Shown in pieces: positions 1 to 8,262 of a DNA stretch of 64,000 nt. Every line of letters starts with the position of its first letter. Positions within the stretch are counted from its first letter, which is position 1. Below the pieces are notes generated by a model. It worked only from the letters and a program-made list of their open reading frames with translations. It was not told the DNA's origin and made no database searches. The stretch spans positions 1-64,000 of the forward strand of contig JAJYUA010000006.1 in the NCBI GenBank assembly GCA_021792755.1, read 5' to 3'. Origin of the DNA: Pseudomonadota bacterium (GTDB lineage Bacteria; Pseudomonadota; Gammaproteobacteria; Steroidobacterales; Steroidobacteraceae). The position numbers were made by a program, and so were the translations under genes.

Positions 1-386
1 TAGAGGTGCCGGGGGCGCGGCGCGCCGCCCGGACCGCTCGCACCGTATTCACCCGGCCCGTAGCCTGGCGACTCCCAGCCCGGCCCATAGACCTCGGCGG
101 CATATTCCATTTCCAGTTCCGTGGGAATTTCCGCCTGCTCGTCCCCGTAGCCGTAGTATCCGCCCGTGAAGCCCGGTCCGCTCGTGTAGCCGGCGACGCC
201 GGTGCCGTAGTAGCGCGGTTGGCCCCCGTAGCTAAAGGGCGTGCGCCCGAAGAGCTCCTCGCTCGTCGCTTTTCGCGGGCGCCGAGGGGCCCATGGGCCC
301 GGATGCGCCCACGGCGCGTAACGCCCAGGAGGTCCGTCTGGGGGACGGCTGCCGCCGCGGGGGGTCGAATTTCGGTTGTGGCTCAT
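1..386 (-). CDS. Gly/Tyr/Pro-rich protein, N-terminal part (runs off the window)
   Basis: A frame on the minus strand opens at ATG 384-386 and stays open for 128 codons to the window edge, so the C-terminus is missing. A good ribosome site (AGGAGCGG) lies a few bases before the ATG. The protein begins MSHNRNSTPRGG, has a basic Pro/Arg stretch, then a region rich in Gly and Tyr (for example GGYYGYGDE) and ends at the edge in GPGEYGASGPGG. No signal peptide or membrane segment is visible. The composition resembles the N-terminal low-complexity part of small bacterial stress or BON/SWFGD-type proteins, but the diagnostic part would lie outside the window, so no function is assigned. Codon choice and the ribosome site make it likely to be translated. 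Confidence 0.6.
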   Translation of the reverse strand, partial: MSHNRNSTPRGGSRPPDGPPGRYAPWAHPGPWAPRRPRKATSEELFGRTPFSYGGQPRYYGTGVAGYTSGPGFTGGYYGYGDEQAEIPTELEMEYAAEVYGPGWESPGYGPGEYGASGPGGAPRPRHL

Positions 387-632
387 CGTCCGCTCCTGAC
401 ATACAGCTCGCCGACGCGTGCGAGGCGATGCCACTGTCGCCGACCCTGGCGGGGGGCGGCAATCGTGGCAAATGCGGACCGCCTCCGGCGGCCGTGACGG
501 CGGCGCGATCCATGCCGGCGCGAGGCAGCGCAAAGCCCTTGGGCGGGCGAGGCGAAGCGCGCATTTGCCCGCGCTCATGGACGAGCCGTCGGGACGGCAG
601 CCGCTGGCGCCGCTCCTGAGGCGCGCCGGCGG

Positions 633-1064
633 TCACGGGCCAGGCGGGAAGCGGCGGCTGTGAGTGCCGATGAAGCGCCCGAGCGCTGCGAACGTCTCGA
701 CCACTTTCACCAGGATGTCGGCGTCCGCGGGCTTGTGTGCGCAGAAAAGCGGCGCGCCGGGCAGCCAAGGCAGGCTCGCGCTGCGCAGCGCGCCGCTCAG
801 CAGGATCGTCGGCACGACGTGTCCCAGGCAGCGGCAGATCGCCTGTGCCACCTCGGCCCCGTCCATCTCCCCGGGAATGAGGATGTCAATGATCAGCACG
901 TCCGGGCCTGCCGGATGCCGGGCCACCCATGCGAGGGCGCTCGGCCCATCCGGCACCGTGAACACCTCGAAGCCGTGCGTGCGCAACAGCGTTGCCACAG
1001 CCGCGCCAAGCTGTGGGTCGTCCTCGAGGTGAAGCACGATTGGAGTTTTGATCGGCTGGGACAT
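633..1064 (-). CDS. stand-alone response-regulator receiver domain
   Basis: The protein is about 143 residues and consists of one CheY-like receiver domain with no output domain. Counting from the GTG at 1067, the key residues are present: the acidic pair D16/D17 (LEDDP), phosphoacceptor D61 (LIIDIL), S91 (LLSGA) and K112 (AHKP). Such single-domain regulators act by protein-protein contact or as phosphate relays. Start choice is between adjacent GTG (1067) and ATG (1064); ATG is preferred, with GGGAC upstream. No kinase gene is adjacent. The nearest one in the window is the hybrid kinase at 30.4-32.5 kb, whose own receiver lacks the acceptor Asp, but any pairing is speculative. Confidence 0.85.
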   Translation of the reverse strand: MSQPIKTPIVLHLEDDPQLGAAVATLLRTHGFEVFTVPDGPSALAWVARHPAGPDVLIIDILIPGEMDGAEVAQAICRCLGHVVPTILLSGALRSASLPWLPGAPLFCAHKPADADILVKVVETFAALGRFIGTHSRRFPPGP

Positions 1065-1689
1065 CACGTCCCGCGCGCCGCGCAGCGCCGGGTCACACGG
1101 TGATACAGAGCCCTCACGTTAGGGAGACCCGTCCGCTGAGTCCATACGGAAAAGGACCTAGAGCGCGGTCTTCTCGGCCCGGTGCCGCGGCGGCCGCTCG
1201 GCAGGCGCGCAGCCAGGCGGCTCCCCATGCGCCTCGCGCGGCGGGAGCGCACAGGCTGTCGCCTTGCGGCCGCAACGACCGGCGCCGGGCGCCGCCAGCC
1301 GTGCCGTTGATGAGGGGAGAAAAAAGGGGGATCCGACCGCAACGCCGCGATGCCCGGCTTGCGGGCGAAGCTGTTGAGGGCGAGCGGCTGTCGATCGCCC
1401 AGCAGATCGCCCGCGCGGGCGCGCTCCCGGCCCCAACATCCGCACCGCGGGCCTGCTCGGGGACGGCCGCGGGCGGTTTCGCATGGACAGGCGGCGTGCT
1501 TGGGCTGAAAATGAAATCGCCGATGCAGCGGAGCCCTGGTCCGAAGAATGCGCAGCGTCGTCATCGATTTCCCGGTCGCACGGGCGAAGGAATCCCGCCG
1601 GATACGTGCGCACAGCGCCGGGGAGTGCTCGATCCTGCCCTTCCCGTGCCGGCGCCGTCGCCTCTGCCCGACAGCGCGGACCGGCACGC
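1065..1689. other. 625-base stretch without a recognisable gene
   Basis: The stretch lies between two minus-strand genes. Several long open frames cross it on both strands, but their translations are Arg/Ala/Pro-rich low-complexity text without domain motifs or ribosome sites, as expected by chance at this GC content. It may hold the promoter of the receiver gene; no convincing -35/-10 pair was found. Confidence 0.5.
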
Positions 1690-2124
1690 TCAGACTGCTT
1701 TCGCTTGCATTGCGATGGCTGCGGCTCTTCCGGCGCTCGAACCGCCCGTGAGCGGGCCCTGCGGCGAAGCGACAGGCTCGGCGGGCGCTTCGGCGGCGGG
1801 CCGTGCCTCGCGCGTCCGCTGACAGTCGAGGCAGCGTTTGGCGCTCGGGTAGAGCTCGAGCCGCTGCGGATCGCTGGGCTGGCCGCAGCCGAGGCACGTT
1901 CCATAGGTGCGATTCGCGATCCGTCGCAGCGCGGCGTCGATGTCGCGAGGCTCGTGCACGTCCCTGGAGATTGGCGCCAGCTTGACATCGGTCAGCAGGT
2001 CGTCCAGGGCCTTCTCTTCGGCATCGTGCACCCGGCCGGCAAGCTCGCCGTACGTCTCGGTGTCGGCCCGCAGCAATGCGTGGGGGATCTCGGCGCGCAA
2101 CACATCGAGGCGCGTACGCAGCAA
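1690..2124 (-). CDS. DksA/TraR-family zinc-finger protein
   Basis: About 144 residues with the layout of DksA/TraR proteins: an N-terminal alpha-helical hairpin rich in Leu, Arg and Glu, then a C4 zinc finger with C77, C80, C98 and C101 (CLGCG and CLDC). Family members bind RNA polymerase through the secondary channel, often with ppGpp, to adjust transcription under stress. The C-terminal tail after the finger is Ala/Pro-rich and probably disordered. The start is uncertain. TTG at 2124 has no ribosome site, and the same frame continues upstream as plausible helix (SPLDDRRFDGL) to a stop near 2214 without ATG or GTG, so a rarer start codon is possible. It sits in a group of small stress-type regulators. 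Confidence 0.8.
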   Translation of the reverse strand: MLRTRLDVLRAEIPHALLRADTETYGELAGRVHDAEEKALDDLLTDVKLAPISRDVHEPRDIDAALRRIANRTYGTCLGCGQPSDPQRLELYPSAKRCLDCQRTREARPAAEAPAEPVASPQGPLTGGSSAGRAAAIAMQAKAV

Positions 2125-2578
2125 GCCGTCGAAGCGCCGGTCATCGAGGGGCGAGGCGGTCTCGCACAGGTGACTTTCCGGCTCAGGCTCCTGACCGCTC
2201 CCGAGGCGCGGCTATCGTGATCGGCGGCGGCAGCCGCCGCCAATGCGTACTCGCCGCGGCACGCGGCGCCCCGTCGCGGCTGGCAGGTGTGTTCTCCGGC
2301 ATCACGGATCCCGACTCGTCCCGGCAAGGGGACGGAGCCGGGCACCGGAAAGTGCGGATTTCAAAACTCGTCCCGGCGTGAGAAGGTTTGCGCCGATGTC
2401 GGCTGATCATCGGGAGTCACAGACATGGCGGGCGGTTACCTCTCGGCCCGGGCGCGTCTGCCGGCAAGCGCGTGGTTGCGGTGCTCGCGCTTGCGGCATG
2501 CGCGCGGCGGTGGAGGCGATCCTGGCGCGATTTCCACCGAAGTGATTTGCCACCCTCCGTTGCGGGAGTGAACAGACC
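2125..2578. other. intergenic region between divergent dksA-like and CBS genes
   Basis: About 450 bases separate the start regions of two divergent genes, so promoters for both are expected here. Short frames on either strand have no domain motifs. A ribosome site (GGGAG) just before 2579 serves the CBS gene. Nothing else is supported. Confidence 0.45.
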
Positions 2579-3034
2579 ATGAGAGTCGGCGATATCTGCG
2601 GGCGCAACGTCGTCACGGTCCGCGAGTTCGAGGAACTCGCCGTTGCGGCGCAACTCATGCGCGAGCACCACATCGGCTATCTGGTCGTCGTCGAGCCGAC
2701 TGTCGCCGATCGCATGCTCGCTCCGGTGGGTGTGATCACGGACCGGGACATCGTGGTCGAGGTCATCGCCCCCGGGGCGGATCCTCGCGCCCTCAGGGTC
2801 GGTGATGTCATGACGCGCGAGCCGGTCCTCGCTCAGGAGGACAGCACCGTCTCGACCGCCCTGCAGCACATGCGCCAGATCGGCGTGCGGCGCCTGCCCG
2901 TCGTCGGCTCGGTCGGACAGCTCCTCGGAGTGCTCTCGCTCGATGACGTGCTCGATGCGTTCGCGGAGCAGTTGATGGACGTGGCGAGATCGATCCGGCA
3001 CGAGCTCAAGATCGAAGGCGCGCTGCGACCGTGA
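2579..3034 (+). CDS. CBS-domain pair protein
   Basis: The 151-residue protein is made of two CBS repeats. The first ends in GVITDRDIVVEVI (around residues 50-63), the second begins at DVMTREPVLAQED and ends in GVLSLDDVLDAF. Such stand-alone CBS pairs bind adenine nucleotides and act as energy or redox sensors, usually by controlling a partner protein. The start is ATG 2579 with GGGAG upstream. The gene leads a short plus-strand pair with the SpoIIAA-like gene 70 bases downstream. The partner is unknown. Confidence 0.88.
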   Translation: MRVGDICGRNVVTVREFEELAVAAQLMREHHIGYLVVVEPTVADRMLAPVGVITDRDIVVEVIAPGADPRALRVGDVMTREPVLAQEDSTVSTALQHMRQIGVRRLPVVGSVGQLLGVLSLDDVLDAFAEQLMDVARSIRHELKIEGALRP

Positions 3035-3103
3035 GGCAAGCCGATTGCTCCGCAAGGGCGGGCGACGGTCGGGCTCGGCGGCACTCGGATGGGAGATAAC
3101 GAG

Positions 3104-3472
3104 ATGATCAAGACACTCGAGGGCTTTCCGGACTCGGTGGTCGCGCTGGCCGCCGAAGGGCACGTCAGCACCGAGGACTACGAGACGGTCCTCATACCAC
3201 GGCTGAACGAAGCCCTGGCCAGGCACGGGAAGGTGCGCCTGTACTATGAGCTCGGCGGCTCGTTCGACGGCATCGACGCCGGGGCGGCCTGGGAAGACTT
3301 GAAGATCGGGCTCGAGCACTTGCGGCGCTGGGAAAGGATTGCGGTCGTGACGGACGTGAATTGGATCCGGATGACGCTGAATGCGTTCCGGTTCGTCGTG
3401 CCGGGCAAGCTGCGCGTCTTCGACCTGAGGCACCTCGAGGAGGCGCGCGCATGGATCAAGGCCGATCGATGA
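3104..3472 (+). CDS. SpoIIAA-like (STAS/CRAL-TRIO fold) protein
   Basis: From ATG 3104 the product is 122 residues and begins MIKTLEGFPDSVVAL, followed by a GHVSTEDYETVL segment and a C-terminal helix pair ending near WIKADR. This is the pattern of the SpoIIAA-like family (PF11964), small soluble proteins of unclear role found next to stress and membrane genes. An ATG 15 bases earlier (3089) is in frame, but 3104 matches the family start and has GGGAG upstream. It is co-directional with the CBS gene and may share its transcript. Confidence 0.8.
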   Translation: MIKTLEGFPDSVVALAAEGHVSTEDYETVLIPRLNEALARHGKVRLYYELGGSFDGIDAGAAWEDLKIGLEHLRRWERIAVVTDVNWIRMTLNAFRFVVPGKLRVFDLRHLEEARAWIKADR

Positions 3473-3923
3473 GCAGAGGCCCGTGCGCGGCAGTCAAGGA
3501 ACGGCGCGGCCGCGATGCCGTGCAATGACGCCCGCTTTGCGCCCTCGATGGCGCATCCGCCGCCGGGCGTGCGCGAGAAAGCCATCGAGATCGCCAACGC
3601 GCTCACTTGCGCCGCGGTGTGAGGCAGGGCGCGCGATCCGCGTCGCCGTCGCGCAGGCCGGGCGGCGGGCCGGTGCGCACTCGAAGGATCATTCCCCTTG
3701 GCAGCGACCGCGCCGCCGAGCGCTGGCGTAAACCTTCGCAGCCATTATACTAATCGATTCCATGCTGGCCGGCGCCGGCGCTCCCGTCCCGGGAGCGCCT
3801 GGGGCGGGGTGGATGCCAGGCTCCCCCGGGGCGCATCCCGTGGCGGTCGGGGCGATCGCCGGCAATTCTCGGCACGAACAAACACCGGCGGATCATGCGC
3901 CGAAAAAGCAGGGCAAATCTACG
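3473..3923 (+). other. leader region of uppP
   Basis: About 450 bases between the SpoIIAA-like gene and the family-type start of uppP. The only supported element is the sigma-70-like promoter at 3723-3751. The uppP frame is open from an ATG at 3762, but that 54-residue extension is Gly/Pro-rich and unlike the family. Confidence 0.4.
3723..3751 (+). promoter_or_regulatory. candidate sigma-70 promoter for uppP
   Basis: A strong -10 box TATACT (3746-3751) has a weak -35 match CTGGCG (3723-3728) at exactly 17 bases. Transcription would begin near 3758, leaving a leader of about 165 bases before the ATG at 3924. Confidence 0.4.
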
Positions 3924-4784
3924 ATGACTCTCTTGCATGTCGTCATTCTGGCCATCGTTCAAGGACTCGCCGAGCTTCTTCCGGTCTCGAGCTCGGCGCA
4001 TGTGATCGTCGCGGAAGAGCTGATGGGCATGAATCCCTCCGCGCCCAAAATGACGCTCCTGCTCGTCATGCTGCATACCGGCACGATGCTGGCCGTCATC
4101 GTGTATTTCTGGCGGCGCTGGCGGCGTACGTTCTTCAACTCCATGCCGCAATTCAAGAACTTCGCGATCGCGCTGATCGCGGCCACGTTCCTCACCGCCC
4201 TGGTCGGCGGCGGCATCATCGAGTTCATCGAAAGGGTGCTGATGCGCAATCAGCCGCACGCCTGGATCGAGCAGCTCTTCAGCCACCTCGGTCTGATCGC
4301 CGTCGCGCTGGCTGTCGGCGGGGTGTTCATTCTCGTTGCGGGCCTGTTCGAGAGGCGCCGGGCGCAAACCGCCGCGGCGCACGAACTGACGGCCGTGCAA
4401 TACGGCTGGATCGGTGCGATCCAGGGGCTGTGCGTTCCTTTTCGCGGCTTTTCGCGTTCCGGGGCGACGATTTCCACCGGCCTGCTGCTGCGCACGTCGC
4501 GGGCGACCGCCGAGGATTTCAGCTTTGCGCTCGCCGTCGTGTTGACCCCACCGGCGGTCGCGCGCGAGCTGTGGCGGCTGTATCAGTCGCAGCACCATCG
4601 GCTCGCCGCGGTGGTTCCGGCGGCGATGCCGAGCATTCTCGGCATGGTGTTTGCGTTTCTTGCCGGACTCGTGGCGTTGAAGTGGCTCAGCGGCTGGCTC
4701 GAGAGGGGCCGCTGGCATTTCTTCGGCATCTACTGCCTTTTCGCCTCGGTCGTCGTCGGCTACCTCAACTACAGAGGCTTCTAG
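3924..4784 (+). CDS. uppP: undecaprenyl-diphosphatase (BacA/UppP family)
   Basis: This is an integral membrane protein of 286 residues that removes one phosphate from undecaprenyl diphosphate to recycle the lipid carrier for peptidoglycan and polysaccharide synthesis. The N-terminal motif QGLAELLPVSSSAH (residues 13-26) carries the catalytic Glu (E17). The second motif is present in a variant form, FRGFSRSGAT, where most members have PGTSRSG. Several hydrophobic segments follow. The family start is ATG 3924; an in-frame ATG at 3762 would add an untypical extension. The last 20 bases overlap the end of the convergent glycosyltransferase gene, so the two transcripts run into each other. Confidence 0.88.
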   Translation: MTLLHVVILAIVQGLAELLPVSSSAHVIVAEELMGMNPSAPKMTLLLVMLHTGTMLAVIVYFWRRWRRTFFNSMPQFKNFAIALIAATFLTALVGGGIIEFIERVLMRNQPHAWIEQLFSHLGLIAVALAVGGVFILVAGLFERRRAQTAAAHELTAVQYGWIGAIQGLCVPFRGFSRSGATISTGLLLRTSRATAEDFSFALAVVLTPPAVARELWRLYQSQHHRLAAVVPAAMPSILGMVFAFLAGLVALKWLSGWLERGRWHFFGIYCLFASVVVGYLNYRGF

Positions 4785-6054
4785 CCTCGCGTTGCGGGCG
4801 TACCGGCTCGAGGGAGCGATCCGACGGCCGCGTGAGCGCGCCCGAGGCGCCGCGGCTTCGCGGCTCCTCCTCGGTGGCGAGCATCTGCTCGAGCGCCTGC
4901 AGCACCGGCTGCATCGCGAGTGAGGCCAGAGTCCGCGCCGCCGTGGATACGATTCTGCCGGCGGTGCCGTAAGGGCCCCAGTGCGGGCTGCCGCCGCGGG
5001 CAAACATCACCACCACGGGCTTGCCCAGGGCCGAGGCGATGTGAGTCACGGAGGTGTCCGGGGTGAAGACCACATCGCAGGTGGCCACGAGAGCCATCAT
5101 CTGGCGCACGTGGGTGGTTCGGGCGACGGGCACGGCGCAGGCCTGTCCCACGCGTCGCTTGAGGAGTTCGTCCGAGGGGGCGCCGAGCAGAACCATGGGT
5201 ATGTCCGCAAGGCGTTGCCGCACCCCCCGGATCGTCGCGACGAACCGCTCTTCGGTCCAGCAGCGCCAGGGTGCTCCCGCCGAGACATTGACGAGAAGCC
5301 GGCGCCGGCTTGCGGCGCTGTGCGCCGCGAATCTCGCCTCCACGAGACGCCAGAAGCTCTCCGCTTCGGCGAGCTCGGCCGGCGTCAGAAAGAGTCTCGG
5401 GCGCCATACGCCCCATCCGACACCCCGATCGTTCACCGCCCCCTCGCAAACGCTGCGCCGGGACTCGCTTTCCACATGCGGCGCGCTGCGCGAGGGGTCG
5501 ATGCCGAAGGGGCGGAGCAGGGCCGCGCTGTGGTCCACGTAGTGCATCGCGCCCGGCACCTTGGGCACGGGCAGCGTGAGAGCGAAGTCGTTGCCGCGGT
5601 CCGCCACTCCGATCCGATGGCGCGCGCCGCTCGCCCACATGATGAGCATGGAGGTCAGGGACGCACCGGTCACCATCGGGTCGAGCACGGCATCGTAATG
5701 GACCCGCCGCACCCGAGCCAGTGCGGGCAGGAAGCTCCACGGGCGCGACTTGTTGACGCGGTAGACCGTTCCTATGTCGGGATTGCCGGATAACACGGCA
5801 GCATTGCGCGCCGACGCCAGCACATCGATGGTGACGGTCGGCTGGGCGAGCTTGATCGCGTGGAAAATGCCCGTCACCAGCACCATGTCCCCGATGTGAT
5901 CGTATCGCAGATAGAGGATGCGGTGCGGCCGCGCGCTCCAGTCCGGAGCGGGCCGTGTCGCCGCGGGACGAATGAGCCGCCCGAGCGCGGCGATTGCGAG
6001 CACCTTGAGTCGGCGCTCCAGCGCGCGGAACGGGTCGTGCCAGCGATAGCTCAC
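4765..6054 (-). CDS. glycosyltransferase family 9 (heptosyltransferase-like)
   Basis: A 429-residue GT-B enzyme related to the ADP-heptose:LPS heptosyltransferases that build the lipopolysaccharide inner core. The N-terminal half carries the family signature LRYDHIGDMVLVTGIFHA (around residues 48-65), and the C-terminal half carries TPDTSVTHIASALGKP with GGSPHWGPYG after it, the nucleotide-sugar binding side. A basic amphipathic N-terminus suggests membrane association. The C-terminus is Arg/Ser-rich and overlaps the end of uppP by 20 bases. The start is GTG 6054, and its ribosome site is poor. The acceptor sugar cannot be told from the sequence, so waaF/waaC-type symbols are not given. Confidence 0.85.
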   Translation of the reverse strand: MSYRWHDPFRALERRLKVLAIAALGRLIRPAATRPAPDWSARPHRILYLRYDHIGDMVLVTGIFHAIKLAQPTVTIDVLASARNAAVLSGNPDIGTVYRVNKSRPWSFLPALARVRRVHYDAVLDPMVTGASLTSMLIMWASGARHRIGVADRGNDFALTLPVPKVPGAMHYVDHSAALLRPFGIDPSRSAPHVESESRRSVCEGAVNDRGVGWGVWRPRLFLTPAELAEAESFWRLVEARFAAHSAASRRRLLVNVSAGAPWRCWTEERFVATIRGVRQRLADIPMVLLGAPSDELLKRRVGQACAVPVARTTHVRQMMALVATCDVVFTPDTSVTHIASALGKPVVVMFARGGSPHWGPYGTAGRIVSTAARTLASLAMQPVLQALEQMLATEEEPRSRGASGALTRPSDRSLEPVRPQREARSLCS

Positions 6055-6489
6055 AATGCGGTCTCGGGATCGGCGTTGGGACAGCGCGAACTCCGGCCGT
6101 GCCGCATCCGCACGCCGGCCTCTTCGCTCCGGTCAGCATCTTCTGTGACGTGCGGGCAATCATAAGCCAAGAGATCGAGCGCTGTCTTGCGCCTCGACAA
6201 AAGTCGGCTGACGATACCAGGCCGCTGGCGGCAGAGCGCGATCGCGCGCGCATCGAGCACCCGCCCGGCGGTGCGAGCGATGAGGGCCCGGCGCCCCCGG
6301 GAGCGGAACACCGCCCCCACGGCGAGAGCGTCAAGCGCACAGCCGGGCACGGGGGTCCCCGATCGTCTCGCCGACAGGCAGGCCCTCATCGCCGCGCGGC
6401 GCCGACGGTGAGGATGAGGCGCGCGAAAATCCGCCTTTCCGCACCCGAGTGGGTATAAATTGGTGTCGGAGGCGATCTTAAGGAGTCGG
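6055..6489. other. intergenic region upstream of the sigma-factor operon
   Basis: About 435 bases between the divergent glycosyltransferase and sigma-factor genes. Short frames here have no recognisable motifs. GGGTATAAA at 6451-6459 looks like a -10 region for the sigma operon, and the same nine bases recur at 8156-8164 before the TonB receptor. Confidence 0.35.
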
Positions 6490-6531
6490 ATGTACAGGTC
6501 TTTGCCGCCGATCGATCATGCCGCCGGATAA
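6490..6531 (+). CDS. candidate 13-residue leader peptide overlapping the sigma gene
   Basis: ATG 6490 is preceded by a strong ribosome site (AAGGAG) and opens the frame MYRSLPPIDHAAG, which stops at TAA 6529-6531. The stop lies inside the sigma-factor gene, whose ATG (6518) has no ribosome site of its own and no alternative start upstream before a stop. Translation of the leader could feed ribosomes to the sigma start. The sequence shows the layout; the coupling is inferred. Confidence 0.45.
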   Translation: MYRSLPPIDHAAG

Positions 6532-7033
6532 GCCGCCCAGCCTCGCCGCCTCGCTTGCCCACTCCCAGGGCGAGAAGCTGCGACGCTTCTTCCTGCTCAG
6601 GGTGCGAAACCCCGCGGATATCCCGGACCTCACCCAAGAGGTGTTCCTGCGCATGCTGCGGATCCCGGACCGCGATGCCATTCGCTCCCCCGAGGCCTAC
6701 CTCTTCACGGTGGCTCTGCACGTCGCCCAGCAGCACGCCATGCAGGACTCGGCCATTGCCCCGTCGGTGCAGGCCGAGGAGTTGCTGGCGCAGCTGCCCG
6801 CAGCACCCGATGCGGATCCGCTGCTGCAGGCGCATGGCGAGCAATGCCTCGAGGCCTTCACGCGCGCCCTGGAGCGGCTTTCCCCGAAGGTGCGCGCAAC
6901 TTTCCTGCTGCATCGCCAGTACGGCATGACGCTGAAGGAAATCAGCCGCGAGCTGCGCATCTCGTTCCCGATGGCGAAGAAGTACCTCGCGAAGGCGCTT
7001 CATCAGTTGCACCAGCGCCTGAACAGCGAATAG
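6518..7033 (+). CDS. ECF sigma factor, FecI type
   Basis: The 171-residue protein has sigma region 2 near residues 20-60 (RRFFLLRVRNPADIPDLTQE, then VFLRML) and a helix-turn-helix region 4 near residues 120-160 (LSPKVRATFLLHRQYGMTLK, followed by EISRELRISFPMAKKYL). FecI-type factors are released by a FecR partner when a TonB receptor binds its ligand, and they then transcribe the receptor gene. That partner and a receptor with the required N-terminal signalling domain follow directly. The likely targets are the receptor and peptidase genes downstream. Confidence 0.9.
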   Translation: MPPDKPPSLAASLAHSQGEKLRRFFLLRVRNPADIPDLTQEVFLRMLRIPDRDAIRSPEAYLFTVALHVAQQHAMQDSAIAPSVQAEELLAQLPAAPDADPLLQAHGEQCLEAFTRALERLSPKVRATFLLHRQYGMTLKEISRELRISFPMAKKYLAKALHQLHQRLNSE

Positions 7034-7044
7034 GTCGCTCGGCA

Positions 7045-8130
7045 GTGAGGGGTCAAGCGGGCAAACGGTATTCGGCGCAGGTCTACGAGCAGGCCTGCGA
7101 GTGGTTCGTCGAATTCCGCACCGCCGCGGCGGACGAGGAGCTCCGTCACGCGTTTCATTCCTGGCTGCAGCAGGCCCCGGCCCACATGGCAGCCTACCTC
7201 GATGTGGCTTCGAGCTGGAAGCGCACCGGCGCCCTCGACGTGAGCGCTCGATTCCCCAAGGAGGCGCTCATTGCCCAGGCGATGGAGTCCGACAATCTCC
7301 TGGCGTATCCGGGCGCCGCCGCGCCGGGCAAGCCCTTGTCAGCGCGCGGGGCGGTCTCGAGGCTGCTGTCGCCGCCCGGCCTGGCGGTGGCCGCCGGCGC
7401 GCTCGCCCTGATCGGCGCCGTGCTCGTCGGCGCCTGGCTGCGGGCCAGTCCGACCTATGCCACAGGCATCGGGCAGCGGCGGGTCATCAGGTTGGCGGAC
7501 GGCTCGATCGTCGATCTGAATGCAGCCTCCCGGATCATCGTGCGATACACCAAGACCCGGCGGGAAATCGATCTGGTACGGGGCCAGGCCCTGTTTGCCG
7601 ACACGTACCAGCCGCATCGCCCCTTCATCGTTCGCAGCCGCGCCGCGGTCGTGCGCGCAATGGGGACGCAATTCGACGTCAATCTGCTTCACGCCGAGAC
7701 CATCGTCACGGTCATCGAGGGCAAGGTTGCCGTCGCGCGCCAGCGCGCCCTTCAGGCCGCATCGGAGCGGCCGCAGCCGGTGTCCGGGCACGCTGCCGCC
7801 GACCTCTCCACGGTCTATCTGACCGCCGGTGAGCAATTGACGGTGTCTGCGCTGCGGCGCATGCGGCCCGTGCGGGCGAACGTCACCGACGCCATTGCCT
7901 GGGTGCACCACAGGCTCATCTTCGCCTCGACGGCGCTGCGCGATGTGGTCCAGGAGTTCAATCGCTACAACGCCGAGCAGCTCGTGATCGCATCTCCCTC
8001 GCTCGAGAGCTTCAAGATCGACGGCGTATTCTCCTCGACCAACCCGAAGTCTCTGATCGCATTCCTTCGTCAGTACCCGGGGATCCAGGTGACGGATACC
8101 GGTGAGAGTGTGGTCATCTCCCGACAGTAG
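7045..8130 (+). CDS. FecR-family anti-sigma factor
   Basis: The frame is open from well upstream, but GTG 7045, 11 bases after the sigma stop, gives a family-like N-terminus (RYSAQVYEQACEWFVEFR, the DUF4880 region). The 361-residue product then has one membrane segment (GLAVAAGALALIGAVLVGAW), the FecR domain (VIRLADGSIVDLNAAS to VRAMGTQFDVNLL) and a C-terminal domain (DVVQEFNRYNAEQLVI onward) of the kind that contacts the receptor signalling domain. It should hold the sigma factor at the inner membrane and pass on the receptor state. Gene order sigma, FecR, receptor is the classical one. Confidence 0.88.
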   Translation: MRGQAGKRYSAQVYEQACEWFVEFRTAAADEELRHAFHSWLQQAPAHMAAYLDVASSWKRTGALDVSARFPKEALIAQAMESDNLLAYPGAAAPGKPLSARGAVSRLLSPPGLAVAAGALALIGAVLVGAWLRASPTYATGIGQRRVIRLADGSIVDLNAASRIIVRYTKTRREIDLVRGQALFADTYQPHRPFIVRSRAAVVRAMGTQFDVNLLHAETIVTVIEGKVAVARQRALQAASERPQPVSGHAAADLSTVYLTAGEQLTVSALRRMRPVRANVTDAIAWVHHRLIFASTALRDVVQEFNRYNAEQLVIASPSLESFKIDGVFSSTNPKSLIAFLRQYPGIQVTDTGESVVISRQ

Positions 8131-8262
8131 CGCCGACGGATGTCTCACGGGGAGGGGGTATAAAACGGCGCGCCGGCCGCTCTTTATGCACACAAGGCCG
8201 TCGTTGCGAGCTCTCGCGCGAAGAGGCCGGCACATCGTCGATAGAACGATTGGGGAGAGGTC

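Noticed and set aside
1064-1988. Long overlapping frames on both strands between the receiver and DksA-like genes
   Set aside because: Arg/Ala/Pro-rich text in all of them and no ribosome sites.
3762-3923. 54-residue N-terminal extension of uppP
   Set aside because: Gly/Pro-rich and unlike the family; the first membrane motif begins right after the ATG at 3924.
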